Below are positions 7,541 to 14,983 of a stretch of 64,000 nt of DNA, one piece after another. The DNA lies in the NCBI GenBank assembly GCA_021768705.1, contig JAETUG010000009.1, forward strand, positions 16,536 to 80,535. Direction: 5' to 3'. Below the pieces are notes generated by a model. The model was not told the origin of the DNA and ran no database searches. It saw only the letters and a program-made list of their open reading frames with translations. The first letter of the stretch is position 1, and each line of letters starts with the position of its first letter. Both the position numbers and the translations under genes were made by a program. Origin of the DNA: Bacillota bacterium. Lineage in GTDB: Bacteria > Bacillota > Clostridia > Lachnospirales > Anaerotignaceae.

Positions 7541-7556
7541 ATCTAATATATTAGAC
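7541..7556. promoter_or_regulatory. operator-like site O3
   Basis: ATCTAATATATTAGAC contains the perfect 14-bp palindrome TCTAATATATTAGA (7542-7555). It lies just after the Cro-like gene, giving a third site for cooperative binding or a roadblock. Confidence 0.65.
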
Positions 7557-7601
7557 GGAATGATAATCCAAGGAGAATGCTAGTTAAAGGAGGTGTTCCA
7601 A

Positions 7602-7805
7602 ATGTATACGGAGCGTAGACGTAAACAACTTAAAAAAGAAGGTGTTAATGTTGAACTTGTAGAAGAGACAGCTAAAAATTTTGTGGAAGAAATAAAAGAA
7701 GCCGGAATGACCATTCAGGAAGGTATCCTAGTTGTTAAAAAAATGGATTGCATCTTTTCTGAAATGACAAGATGCAATCCAAACACGAAAATCAAATATA
7801 TTTAA
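7602..7805 (+). CDS. small phage protein, unknown function
   Basis: The 67-residue charged helical protein starts at ATG 7602 behind a strong AAAGGAGGTG. It contains EETAKNFVEEIKEAGMTIQEG and no known motif. Its 3' end overlaps the convergent minus-strand gene by 4 bp. Such small proteins after Cro are common in phages of Firmicutes. Confidence 0.65.
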   Translation: MYTERRRKQLKKEGVNVELVEETAKNFVEEIKEAGMTIQEGILVVKKMDCIFSEMTRCNPNTKIKYI

Positions 7806-8005
7806 TTTTCGTTGTTTTCGGAGGAGATTGTTTCAAAGGCTATATCGTATGCAAGGGCGTAGATTTGAGCAGCTTTAGCGGCTTTGTCATAGAATTCATT
7901 GCTATTAGGATCGAGATAAGAAGCGGTACTGGATGTGCTAAGAAACTTTTCACAAAAAACAGTAGCAACATTGTGAGCGGCTTTTTCTGGATTGATTTTT
8001 TCCAT
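7802..8005 (-). CDS. small phage protein on the minus strand
   Basis: This 67-residue predicted helical protein (MEKINPEKAAHNVATVFCEK) has an excellent RBS, AAAGGAGGAATATTT, before ATG 8005. It points against the early operon, and TTGACT-16-TATTCT on the minus strand upstream could be its promoter. Function is unknown; small leftward genes here may be expressed in the lysogen. Confidence 0.65.
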   Translation of the reverse strand: MEKINPEKAAHNVATVFCEKFLSTSSTASYLDPNSNEFYDKAAKAAQIYALAYDIAFETISSENNEN

Positions 8006-8137
8006 AAATATTCCTCCTTTCCTATATACTCAGCTGCGGCAACAGCCTGTATTTCAAGAATAGGAGAAGCATGAAATAAGTCAAGGAAAGAATAGGACAA
8101 ATTTTTCATTACATAAAGTGTACAGGAGGTGTTGATT

Positions 8138-8302
8138 ATGGCAAAAAGAAGAGCCCCGAAAGAATATAAGGTAACCTGTTCTGTACAGGAGTGTTCTCCA
8201 GAAGAAAGAGCCAGAAGAGACAGAGAGATCACTGCAGTACTGCTGAAAGCGAAGCTGAACGCCATGAAGCGGCGGGAGGAATTGGGAATCAAAGAAGCAT
8301 AG
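8138..8302 (+). CDS. 54-residue basic phage protein
   Basis: ATG 8138 has TACAGGAGGTGTTGATT in front. The peptide starts MAKRRAPKEYKVTCSVQECS and is rich in Lys, Arg and Glu. No family was recognised. It begins a run of small rightward genes. Confidence 0.6.
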   Translation: MAKRRAPKEYKVTCSVQECSPEERARRDREITAVLLKAKLNAMKRREELGIKEA

Positions 8303-8330
8303 GGGCTTTGCCCCATGGAAAGGACAAGCC

Positions 8331-8597
8331 ATGAAAGAGAAAGGTGAGAGTATGACAACAGCAGCAGAAAGAAAAATCAGACGAGAAGAACGTCTGCTGA
8401 AAGAGAAAAAAAGAAAGCTGCTTCTGATGACAGTATGGACAGGCATCCGCTTTCTTCTGGCAACAGCTGCTGCAGTAGTGATATCCTGTTGGCTGGCCGT
8501 AGTGATGCGGGATAACGTGGAATGGGCGTTGAACATCAGCTGGGCAGCGGCATCCATTGGAACCGGAGCGGCACTGTTCTGGAAAGCAGGAAAATAA
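8331..8597 (+). CDS. small membrane protein
   Basis: The 88-residue protein has a very basic N-terminal ~30 residues followed by two probable membrane helices (FLLATAAAVVISCWLAVVM and ISWAAASIGTGAALFWKA). ATG 8331 has GGAAAGGA six bases upstream; the in-frame ATG at 8352 is an alternative. Function is unknown. Confidence 0.6.
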   Translation: MKEKGESMTTAAERKIRREERLLKEKKRKLLLMTVWTGIRFLLATAAAVVISCWLAVVMRDNVEWALNISWAAASIGTGAALFWKAGK

Positions 8598-8687
8598 AAA
8601 ATATCCCCTTTGGTGTTGGAACACCTCGGGGGATTGGATAAATTAGTCACTTACATAGTAGCAGAAATTGAAGGTTTTTGCAAGATG
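8583..8687 (+). repeat. direct repeat copy A (gene-end hairpin block)
   Basis: About 100 bp resemble 9254-9355: AAAGCAGG..AAAATAAAAAATATCCCC, a stem-loop (ATCCCC-TTT-GGTGTT-gg-AACACC-TCG-GGGGAT), GGATAAATTAGT and a start-like TGAAGGTTTTTGCAAGATG. The ORF after this copy stops after 13 codons (ends at 8726), so it looks like a decayed duplicate of the start of the PcfK gene. Confidence 0.7.
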
Positions 8688-8748
8688 AAAACATGGCTTC
8701 TCGCAGTAGCATCCCTGGGATGCTGAAATAAAAGTGTGGAGTAGAAGA

Positions 8749-9018
8749 TTAGTATTCTTCTATGCAAAGATAGTCAGCTGGAACTTGGAGCACGCGAACG
8801 AGTTTTGGTAGATTCACGTAGCACGGTTTATAAGTTCCATTCAACCATCGCTTAACAGTAACTACAGAAACACCTACCATTTCAGCAAGTGCAATGGAAT
8901 CAATACCTTGATTTTCCATAGATGATTTCAGTTGTTCTGCAAATGTAAAAAAGAAAAAGAAGAAAACAATCACCCCCTTTGACCGGGGATGCTGCTTCGA
9001 GGAGCCATACAGTTTCAT
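8749..9018 (-). CDS. XRE-family regulator, uncertain start
   Basis: The C-terminal 60 residues form a helix-turn-helix (SIALAEMVGVSVVTVKRWLNG) and end PADYLCIEEY. The start is unclear. ATG 9018 lacks an RBS and gives an odd leader with a run of six Phe. The best Shine-Dalgarno (AAAGGGGGTG, about 8965-8975) points at no in-frame ATG. ATG 8919 would remove the first helix. It faces the + strand gene at 9050 across only 31 bp. The whole block lies between two ~100-bp direct repeats. Confidence 0.6.
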   Translation of the reverse strand: MKLYGSSKQHPRSKGVIVFFFFFFTFAEQLKSSMENQGIDSIALAEMVGVSVVTVKRWLNGTYKPCYVNLPKLVRVLQVPADYLCIEEY

Positions 9019-9049
9019 TCTATCACAAAACGAAAGGAATAGGGAAACA

Positions 9050-9268
9050 ATGAAAAAGCCGGGATGGAGTGTATACCCGAACTTGGAAAAGTGGATATAC
9101 GATAACTACAAATCAGTTTCGGAATTCGCATGGGTAGTAGGGGTATCGCCGACCACGATGTATAACATCTTAAAAGGAAAAAGCGAAGGAAGATATCAAA
9201 CTACTCGAGCGATTATAAATATCACACACATGAAATTGGAGGATATTTTTCAAAAAGCAGAAAAATAA
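9050..9268 (+). CDS. small HTH protein
   Basis: The 72-residue protein has a helix-turn-helix-like core (SVSEFAWVVGVSPTTMYNILKG). It starts at ATG 9050 behind GAAAGGAATAGGG. It is divergent from the XRE gene on the minus strand and ends in direct repeat copy B. It may form a secondary switch with its divergent neighbour. Confidence 0.65.
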   Translation: MKKPGWSVYPNLEKWIYDNYKSVSEFAWVVGVSPTTMYNILKGKSEGRYQTTRAIINITHMKLEDIFQKAEK

Positions 9269-9355
9269 AAATATCCCCTTTGGTGTTGGAGCACCTCGGG
9301 GGATTAGATAAATTAGTTATTTACATGGTATCAGAACTTGGAGGTTTTGACGATG
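9254..9355 (+). repeat. direct repeat copy B
   Basis: This is the partner of 8583-8687. The hairpin loop-side base changes A to G (AACACC to AGCACC) but still pairs (G-U), so the stem is kept. It ends at the start codon of the PcfK-like gene, here preceded by an intact TTGGAGG. Confidence 0.7.
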
Positions 9356-9694
9356 GGAAAAATCGAAGAAGCAATCAAAAAGATAAATACGGAAATTCAG
9401 AAGCAGCCGAACAACAGATATCTGGCACTGGTCGGTGAGCATATCATTGACCGGATTACATCTGAAGCGGCAGCGGAAAAGGTACTGAAAGAAGAAAAGA
9501 CGCTTGCCAGAGCTTTGACCGGAATTGAGAATAGAGCACGCAAGCAAATAACAGGAAACCATGCTGTGATTGAAGATGCGGTCGTATACGGCTGGGCCAG
9601 GGAGTATTTCGGCTTAACAGAAACAGCAGATCCGCAGACGTCTGCGGAAGCACCAAAAAAAGGCGTTTGCATCAAACTGGAAGATTTTTTCTAA
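9353..9694 (+). CDS. PcfK-like protein, AcrIIA9-family candidate
   Basis: The 113-residue acidic protein (GKIEEAIKKINTEIQKQPNN ... NHAVIEDAVVYGWAREYFGL ... CIKLEDFF) has the layout of the PcfK family: helical N-terminus, the VYGWAxxYF block, a low-complexity linker and a short LEDFF-type tail. From memory, members of this family were characterised as the Cas9 inhibitor AcrIIA9. That assignment is by resemblance only. It sits directly upstream of PcfJ, the usual pairing on phages and conjugative elements of Firmicutes. ATG 9353 follows TTGGAGG. Confidence 0.7.
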   Translation: MGKIEEAIKKINTEIQKQPNNRYLALVGEHIIDRITSEAAAEKVLKEEKTLARALTGIENRARKQITGNHAVIEDAVVYGWAREYFGLTETADPQTSAEAPKKGVCIKLEDFF

Positions 9695-9706
9695 GGGGGC
9701 GATGGT

Positions 9707-11674
9707 ATGAAGCTGAAAAGTATCAAAGCCATTCCCTTTGAAGTATTCAGGGAAGAAAGCAGAGTACGCTGGAAGGTCGCAGTAAAAGAACCTGTGGTAG
9801 AAGGGGAACGCCTCCTAGTGGTAGATTTTCTGTCGAATGACAGCTGCAACGCTTACCGAAGAGAACAGCACTCTTTCCGTATCGTCTGTGGTAAGAAAAG
9901 CAGAGAGGTAAAAGGCATCAACCAGGAAGGAGGGGTATCTGATGGAGTTTTGCATTCCTTATATAGATACAATCAAGATTATATCCTGATCTCGGAGCGG
10001 GAGGAAAAGGCTCTGGCACGTTTCTTGGGAAAAGACAGAGAGGACACGGGGAATCACCAGATCGACAACCTGTCTCAATGGGTAAGCCGGACAAAAGAAG
10101 AAATGAAAAAACGGGAACGGCAGAAACGGGGCGAACTGATGGATGAAGACTATCGGCTTTGCCCCGAAGCCTTACCGGAGGGGTTGATCGACTACATCCG
10201 CCGAGAAGTCCTGCCGAAGGATAGCACACTGGTTTATAAAAGAGGCAATGTCCGTGGTACCTGCTTCGTCTGCGGCAGGCAGGTCAGAGCCAGCAGCAAA
10301 CGCTTTGTTCAAGGAATGCGGGTCATCTGCCCAGAATGCGGTGCAGAGGTATTTTGTGTATTAGAGAACAGCAGGGCATTCAACGCCAGCTTTGTCGAGA
10401 ACATCATAGCGGTGCAAAAAGGGACGGACGGCGAGACTGTATTCTTCCGGCAATGGATGCTCCGCAGAGATCCAACCGCCCGTTGGGAACGGATCGAGGA
10501 CTTCCTTCAGGAAAACGTCCGCTATGCCGTCAGGGGCAAAAAGACCGCCAAGTGGCAGAAAGAAGCAAAAGAAAACTATTTTATGCACAGTGAACGATAC
10601 GAGTTGGAGGAATGGACCAGATGGGGAGATAACTCCATCTATGACGGATCATATTTCTTTTATGACGGGGGCATAGAGGAGACCCTGCAGGGGACCCTCA
10701 TGCAGTATGCCGATCTGAAAGGATATCTGGAGGAAAATACCAGAAGAAGCAAAAACACAGTTCATTTTCTGGAATACCACGCCAAATACCCTGTGATGGA
10801 ATTCCTTTGGAAAGGGGGCTATCACGGAATCGTCCATGAGAGAGTCGGGGGTATGACAAAGGAAAACAGAAACGCCATCCGCTGGCAAAGGGAACAGCTG
10901 CGGGAATGTTTTCGTTTCCCCCTTCGCCTGTTGAAGCTGAAGAAGCCACAAAATTGGACATTGGATGATATAGCGAAACTGAGCGCCCTTTGGGAAAGCA
11001 GAGGAAACAGCCTGACGGAAAAGGAAGTCATTGCTCTTTTTGAGAGCTGCATTGAGGCAAGCAGCATCAAACAGGCATTGCCCTACGCCGGTGTATTGAA
11101 GATTTTACACTACATAGAGAAACAGGCAGGAGAGCCCTGTTATATCAGAGGGGAGGCAGGCATCTATCGGGATTATCTCAGGGAATGCGAACAGCTGGGG
11201 CTTGATCTTCGTGAGAAAGAGATCCTTTTCCCTAAAAACCTGCGGGAGGCTCATAACCGCACCACGGCGCAGATCGAATTTGAAAAGAACAAAGCCGATC
11301 AGGAAAAATTCCAAAAGGCTGTAGAGAAACTGGAAAAGTTCGCATGGCAGAAGGGAGAACTGTTCATTCGTCCTGCCAGGGCGCAGGAAGAACTGCAGTA
11401 TGAGGGAACGGCTTTGCATCATTGTGTCGGGAGTTATGCGAAAAGGATGGCAAACGGAGAAACAGCCATTTTCTTCGTCCGCAGGGCGGAAGAACCGGAC
11501 AAGCCCTATTTTACACTGGAACTGCAGAATAAACGGGTGCTTCAGTGCAGGACGGAACACAACAGCTCCTATGAACGGGAGCCGGAGATCAAAGCCTTTG
11601 TGGACGAATGGCTAGAGAAGATCGTTGCCAAAGGAGGCAATCAAAAGAAAAAAGCGAAGGAGGCAGCAGCATGA
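9707..11674 (+). CDS. PcfJ-like protein
   Basis: The 655-residue protein has a mid-N zinc knuckle (CFVCGRQ ... VICPECG, near residues 185-215) and the C-terminal PcfJ signature ALHHCVGSYAKRMANGETAIFFVRR. Stray histidines and cysteines (HHC) suggest a metal or catalytic centre. PcfJ is widespread next to PcfK on conjugative plasmids and phages; its biochemical role is not established. The start at 9707 follows AAGGGGGCG, and the 3' end overlaps the next gene by 4 bp. Confidence 0.85.
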   Translation: MKLKSIKAIPFEVFREESRVRWKVAVKEPVVEGERLLVVDFLSNDSCNAYRREQHSFRIVCGKKSREVKGINQEGGVSDGVLHSLYRYNQDYILISEREEKALARFLGKDREDTGNHQIDNLSQWVSRTKEEMKKRERQKRGELMDEDYRLCPEALPEGLIDYIRREVLPKDSTLVYKRGNVRGTCFVCGRQVRASSKRFVQGMRVICPECGAEVFCVLENSRAFNASFVENIIAVQKGTDGETVFFRQWMLRRDPTARWERIEDFLQENVRYAVRGKKTAKWQKEAKENYFMHSERYELEEWTRWGDNSIYDGSYFFYDGGIEETLQGTLMQYADLKGYLEENTRRSKNTVHFLEYHAKYPVMEFLWKGGYHGIVHERVGGMTKENRNAIRWQREQLRECFRFPLRLLKLKKPQNWTLDDIAKLSALWESRGNSLTEKEVIALFESCIEASSIKQALPYAGVLKILHYIEKQAGEPCYIRGEAGIYRDYLRECEQLGLDLREKEILFPKNLREAHNRTTAQIEFEKNKADQEKFQKAVEKLEKFAWQKGELFIRPARAQEELQYEGTALHHCVGSYAKRMANGETAIFFVRRAEEPDKPYFTLELQNKRVLQCRTEHNSSYEREPEIKAFVDEWLEKIVAKGGNQKKKAKEAAA

Positions 11675-12711
11675 GCAATGAAATGACAAGACCTATCGAG
11701 GTCATTACACAGGAGATCAATTTTTATAAATTTCAGGCAGGGTCAGCCATCATCGAGATCGGCAAGCGGCTCTGTGAAGCAAAACAGTGTTTGCCCCATG
11801 GTGCATGGGGCGACTGGCTGCAGAACGAAGTAGAGTTTTCCGAACGTACCGCTCAGAATTTCATGAAAATCGCCAGAGAATATCAGAATCCGCAGTTGAT
11901 TGCGGATATGGGGAACTCTGCCACAAAGGCGTTGCTTCTCCTTTCCCTGCCGGCAGATGAGCGGGAAGAATTTGTGGGCGAAGCCCATGAGATTGAAGGG
12001 GAGGCAAAGACCGTAGCGGAAATGACCACAAAAGAAATGGAACAGCTGATCAAGGAGCTGGAAGCAGAACGAGCAGAAAAGGAAAAACTGCAGTCTCAGT
12101 TGGATCTCTTCCAGACAGAAAAGGATAATGCCGTGGATGCCGCTTATAAGGAGACAGAGGACAAGCTGGAAACCTTGGTTTTGCAGAAAGAAGCCGCAGA
12201 AAAAGCACGGCAGGAAGCGGAAGAAAAGATCTCCGCTATGGAAACGGAAATGGATGAACTGCGGATGCAGGCAGATCAGACGGTCCTTCCTGATGAGAGC
12301 GAACTGGAAAAGATCAGAAAAGAGGCGGAGGCTGCTGCAAAGGAGAAAGCAGAAGCTGCCATGCAGAAGAAGCTGGATAAGGCGAAGAAGGATGCGGAGA
12401 AAGCAAAAAAAGAAGCCGCAGAAGCACAGGCAGCCATTGAAGTCCATGAAGCTGCCCAGAAAGAAGCGGAAGAAGCCATGCTGAAAGCCAGGGCGGAATT
12501 GGCTCAGGTCAAGACGGATACAGAAAAGAAACTGAAAGTAGCCGGTTCTTCCGGTATCACCCGATTTAAGGTTTACTTCGAGGGTGTACAGCAGCAGATC
12601 AACCAAATGATTGAATGTATTTCAAAGGTAGAAGAAACAGAAGGAGAAGAAGCGGCAAAGCTGCGAGCAGCCCTGAAATCTCTTTGCCAGAGTGTACAGG
12701 ATAATTTATAA
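11671..12711 (+). CDS. DUF3102 protein with long coiled coil
   Basis: Residues ~5-110 match DUF3102 (EINFYKFQAGSAIIEIGKRL, LPHGAWGDWLQNEVEFSERTAQNFMKIAREY), a domain also seen in chromosome partition and ParB-like factors. Residues ~120-290 are an almost continuous Glu/Lys/Ala coiled coil. ATG 11671 overlaps the PcfJ stop (ATGA) and has GGAGGCAGCAGC upstream. It may organise or anchor DNA during phage replication; that is inference. Confidence 0.8.
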   Translation: MSNEMTRPIEVITQEINFYKFQAGSAIIEIGKRLCEAKQCLPHGAWGDWLQNEVEFSERTAQNFMKIAREYQNPQLIADMGNSATKALLLLSLPADEREEFVGEAHEIEGEAKTVAEMTTKEMEQLIKELEAERAEKEKLQSQLDLFQTEKDNAVDAAYKETEDKLETLVLQKEAAEKARQEAEEKISAMETEMDELRMQADQTVLPDESELEKIRKEAEAAAKEKAEAAMQKKLDKAKKDAEKAKKEAAEAQAAIEVHEAAQKEAEEAMLKARAELAQVKTDTEKKLKVAGSSGITRFKVYFEGVQQQINQMIECISKVEETEGEEAAKLRAALKSLCQSVQDNL

Positions 12712-12758
12712 AGCGGGCTTGCACCTGATTATGATGAACGAATAGGAGTTGAGACGTT

Positions 12759-12893
12759 ATGACACAAAGAAAGAACGAAGGTAAATATGAGGTCTGCCGG
12801 AACTGCGGTGCCCATCTGGATCACGGCGAACCCTGCGACTGTGAAGAGGAGCGGTCGGCACAGGAGCCTATTTATAAGGAAGAAACAAAATAA
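12759..12893 (+). CDS. 44-residue zinc-finger-like protein
   Basis: The sequence MTQRKNEGKYEVCRNCGAHL followed by DHGEPCDCEEE has a CxxC...CxC pattern suited to binding zinc. The RBS is AATAGGAGTTG. Short Cys-rich proteins of this kind are common in phages; the target is unknown. Confidence 0.6.
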   Translation: MTQRKNEGKYEVCRNCGAHLDHGEPCDCEEERSAQEPIYKEETK

Positions 12894-12904
12894 AACATAA
12901 AAAA

Positions 12905-13034
12905 ATCCCGCCTGCCGGAAACAGACGGGATAGGTCTCAGGAGACCGTACATATCTATTAACAGTATAGCAGAGAAACGTTGAAAAATCAACGGTTTTCG
13001 CTATTTTGAACGGCATTTCCTGAGACCTTTTTTG
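12905..13034 (+). ncRNA. structured RNA with mutually exclusive stems ahead of rep
   Basis: Three pairings are visible. First, TCCCGCCTG pairs with CAGACGGGA (12906-12930). Second, GGTCTCAGGA (12933-12942) pairs perfectly with TCCTGAGACC (13018-13027), enclosing a hairpin CGTTG-aaaaat-CAACG (12978-12993) and followed by TTTTTTG, as in an intrinsic terminator. Third, the same GGTCT can instead pair locally with AGACC (12942-12946). The alternative pairings resemble an expression platform controlling read-through into the rep operon. No known riboswitch aptamer was recognised. Confidence 0.5.
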
Positions 13035-13037
13035 AAG

Positions 13038-13086
13038 GAGGCGATTGCCTCTGTGGCTGTCCATAAAGCAATTAACTTAATGGACA
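13038..13086. other. hairpin-rich segment, possible replication origin
   Basis: Two perfect stem-loops stand in tandem: GAGGC-gatt-GCCTC (13038-13051) and TGTCCAT-15 nt-ATGGACA (13058-13086). They are 50 bp upstream of the HUH Rep gene, where a nick site for a rolling-circle initiator would be expected. No known nick sequence was identified. Confidence 0.3.
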
Positions 13087-13132
13087 CTCTCATATTTATA
13101 TAGAAGAAATACAGAATGGAGGAGAAGCAGGG

Positions 13133-13882
13133 ATGCCAAAGTACAGAAAAAAGATAAAGGCTGGGGACGTTTATGAGGTAGAAGAATTTTATTGCCCACG
13201 GACCATCGGAAAAAAATACGAGAGAGGCAGAAGAGAAAATCTCACCTCAGAGGAACAGGCGAAGCGGAATCTGCAGATCGCCAGAAAGAACCTGACCAGA
13301 ACTATCAATGCCAATTTCAATGGAAAGGACTACTTCGTTTTATTGACCTACGCATCAGAGGTAACCATAGACGAATCCAAAAGGCTGCTGTCAAATTTTT
13401 TCCTTCGCCTGAAACGGTACCGCAGGAAAAATGGCTTTTCCGATCTGCAATACATAGCGGTCACAGAGAGCCAGGGGAAAAACGGCAGGGTGCATCATCA
13501 TGTAGTGATGAGCGGCTTTGATGGCCTGAGCATGAAAGAGGGCTTGGAAATCCTTTTGGAAAAATGGGGGCATGGTACCGTCCTCATAAAGCACCTTTAC
13601 AAAAATCAGAAGGATAACCGCCTTGCCAGCTACATATCCAAAGAGAATATCAAAAAAGGCGCAAAGCGGTGGAGTACCAGCCGCAACCTAAAGAAACCGG
13701 AAATAAAAATCGAGCAGGTGAAGGAAACAAAGAAAAAAATGCCGCTGCGTCCGCCAAAAGGATATCAGGTAGTTTTCTCCGCAGAGGATTACTTCGAAGA
13801 GATTGGCTGGGTGCGGTATATGAAAGCCATCCGGCAGGGCGGAATGGACTATGGAGAATATGGAGGAAGCAAAGATGATTAA
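13133..13882 (+). CDS. HUH-type rolling-circle replication protein (ORF2/G2P-like)
   Basis: The 249-residue protein carries the three Rep motifs in order: FVLLTYAS (motif 1, ~65), VHHHVVMSG (motif 2, the metal-binding HUH, ~120) and LASYISKEN (motif 3, with the likely catalytic Tyr, ~165). Lengths and spacing match the G2P/ORF2 family found in many prophages of Firmicutes. It should nick and covalently hold DNA to start replication. ATG 13133 is preceded by ATGGAGGAGAAG. Confidence 0.8.
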   Translation: MPKYRKKIKAGDVYEVEEFYCPRTIGKKYERGRRENLTSEEQAKRNLQIARKNLTRTINANFNGKDYFVLLTYASEVTIDESKRLLSNFFLRLKRYRRKNGFSDLQYIAVTESQGKNGRVHHHVVMSGFDGLSMKEGLEILLEKWGHGTVLIKHLYKNQKDNRLASYISKENIKKGAKRWSTSRNLKKPEIKIEQVKETKKKMPLRPPKGYQVVFSAEDYFEEIGWVRYMKAIRQGGMDYGEYGGSKDD

Positions 13883-14138
13883 AAACAAATTTGTAGGAAC
13901 GTTGAAAGATGTAGATTTCAGTGAGCTGATTTTTCCAGTAGCAGTAATTTACAACAAACCGAAAGATTTTCCGACATGTTTTGCCGTTCGGATATTTGAC
14001 GGAAATAAGCCAACGAATGTAGTTTTTCTTTCGACCAAGTTAGAAGAATGCAGGAAAGAAGTGAACAAAGCAGGTTTTGCATTATGGTGCGGAAGAGATA
14101 AAAGAGATGACAAATGCATAGTTGAAACATGGATGTGA
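13875..14138 (+). CDS. small phage protein, unknown function
   Basis: The 87-residue protein (MIKNKFVGTLKDVDFSELIF ... CFAVRIFDGNKPTNVVFLS) starts at ATG 13875 behind ATGGAGGAAGC and overlaps rep by 8 bp. Two earlier in-frame ATGs (13851, 13860) lack an RBS. No known family. Confidence 0.65.
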   Translation: MIKNKFVGTLKDVDFSELIFPVAVIYNKPKDFPTCFAVRIFDGNKPTNVVFLSTKLEECRKEVNKAGFALWCGRDKRDDKCIVETWM

Positions 14139-14153
14139 GAGGAGGCATGACCT

Positions 14154-14585
14154 ACGAACAAGGTAATTATAATGGGCCGGCTGGTAAGAGACCCAGAGGT
14201 GAGATACAGCCAAGGTGCAGAGCCTGTGGCGGTGGCAAGATATACTCTGGCGGTGGATCGGAGATTCAAGCGGCAGGGAGAGCAGGAGGCTGATTTCATC
14301 AACTGCGTTGCTTTCGGTAAAGCTGGAGAATTTGCGGAGAAGCATTTCAAGAAAGGGCAGATGGTCAGCATTGTCGGGCGGATTCAGGTGCGAAGCTGGG
14401 AGGACAGGGAAGGAAAGCGAAACTGGACAACGGAGGTTGTAGTTGAGGAACAGTATTTCGCAGGAGGAAAAAGCGACAACGGAGAAAAGCAGGCGCCCGA
14501 AAACAGAAAAGCAGCGGAAGGCGGTAAGCAGGATGGATTCTATCCTGCAGATGAAAGCATCGAGGATGATGATCTGCCCTTTTGA
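14154..14585 (+). CDS. ssb: single-stranded DNA-binding protein, apparent ACG start
   Basis: The OB-fold protein ends in the acidic tip DDDLPF used to contact partner proteins. The family's usual N-terminus (M-N-K-V-x-x-M-G-R-L) is present as NKVIIMGRL, but the codon where Met is expected is ACG (14154-14156). AGAGGAGG lies exactly 8 nt before that ACG. ATG 14148 is out of frame and stops after 48 codons, and ATG 14172 would lose the first beta strand and has no RBS. Either ACG is used as a weak start or the gene is impaired by an ATG-to-ACG change. From ACG the product is 143 residues. Confidence 0.85.
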   Translation, partial: TNKVIIMGRLVRDPEVRYSQGAEPVAVARYTLAVDRRFKRQGEQEADFINCVAFGKAGEFAEKHFKKGQMVSIVGRIQVRSWEDREGKRNWTTEVVVEEQYFAGGKSDNGEKQAPENRKAAEGGKQDGFYPADESIEDDDLPF

Positions 14586-14602
14586 GAAAGGCGGTGTACC
14601 GG

Positions 14603-14983
14603 ATGGAAGAAAGGATATGTGATGCCTTGCGGAAAAGGCGTGAAGAGATGGGGCTATCCGTGGAAGAAGTTTCGCTGCGGCTGGGTATCATCGAAAACAC
14701 TTATAAAAATTGGGAATCCGGCAAGACCATTCCGAAGTCCCGATTCTTTGAACGGATCAAAAGAGTTATGGGAATCGATCTCAAGGAATTTACACCATCA
14801 ATCCTTTACATGGCAGTGACACTTGATGAGATTGCGCTGCCGCTGGCTGTGGCAGATACGCCGGAGGAATTGGCGAAAATGATGGGGGTAAAGGTGCATA
14901 CGATATTCAGCTGTATTTGCAACAGCAAAAAGCATAAGCGTTCAAAGTATTTGAAGGTGGTGCTGGATGATGAAATTTATTGA
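14603..14983 (+). CDS. phage HTH regulator
   Basis: The 126-residue protein has an XRE domain at residues ~5-60 (EEMGLSVEEVSLRLGIIENTYKNWESG) and a second, phage-specific helix-turn-helix-like part (MMGVKVHTIFSCICNSKKHKR ... YLKVVLDDE). ATG 14603 follows AAAGGCGGTG. Its end overlaps a fossil cytosine methyltransferase start. It is probably an early or middle regulator. Confidence 0.75.
   Translation: MEERICDALRKRREEMGLSVEEVSLRLGIIENTYKNWESGKTIPKSRFFERIKRVMGIDLKEFTPSILYMAVTLDEIALPLAVADTPEELAKMMGVKVHTIFSCICNSKKHKRSKYLKVVLDDEIY

Noticed and set aside
12276..12606. Long reverse-strand ORFs opposite the DUF3102 gene
   Set aside because: They are shadows of the Glu/Lys-rich coiled coil; composition is Phe/Leu/Cys-rich and no RBS is present.
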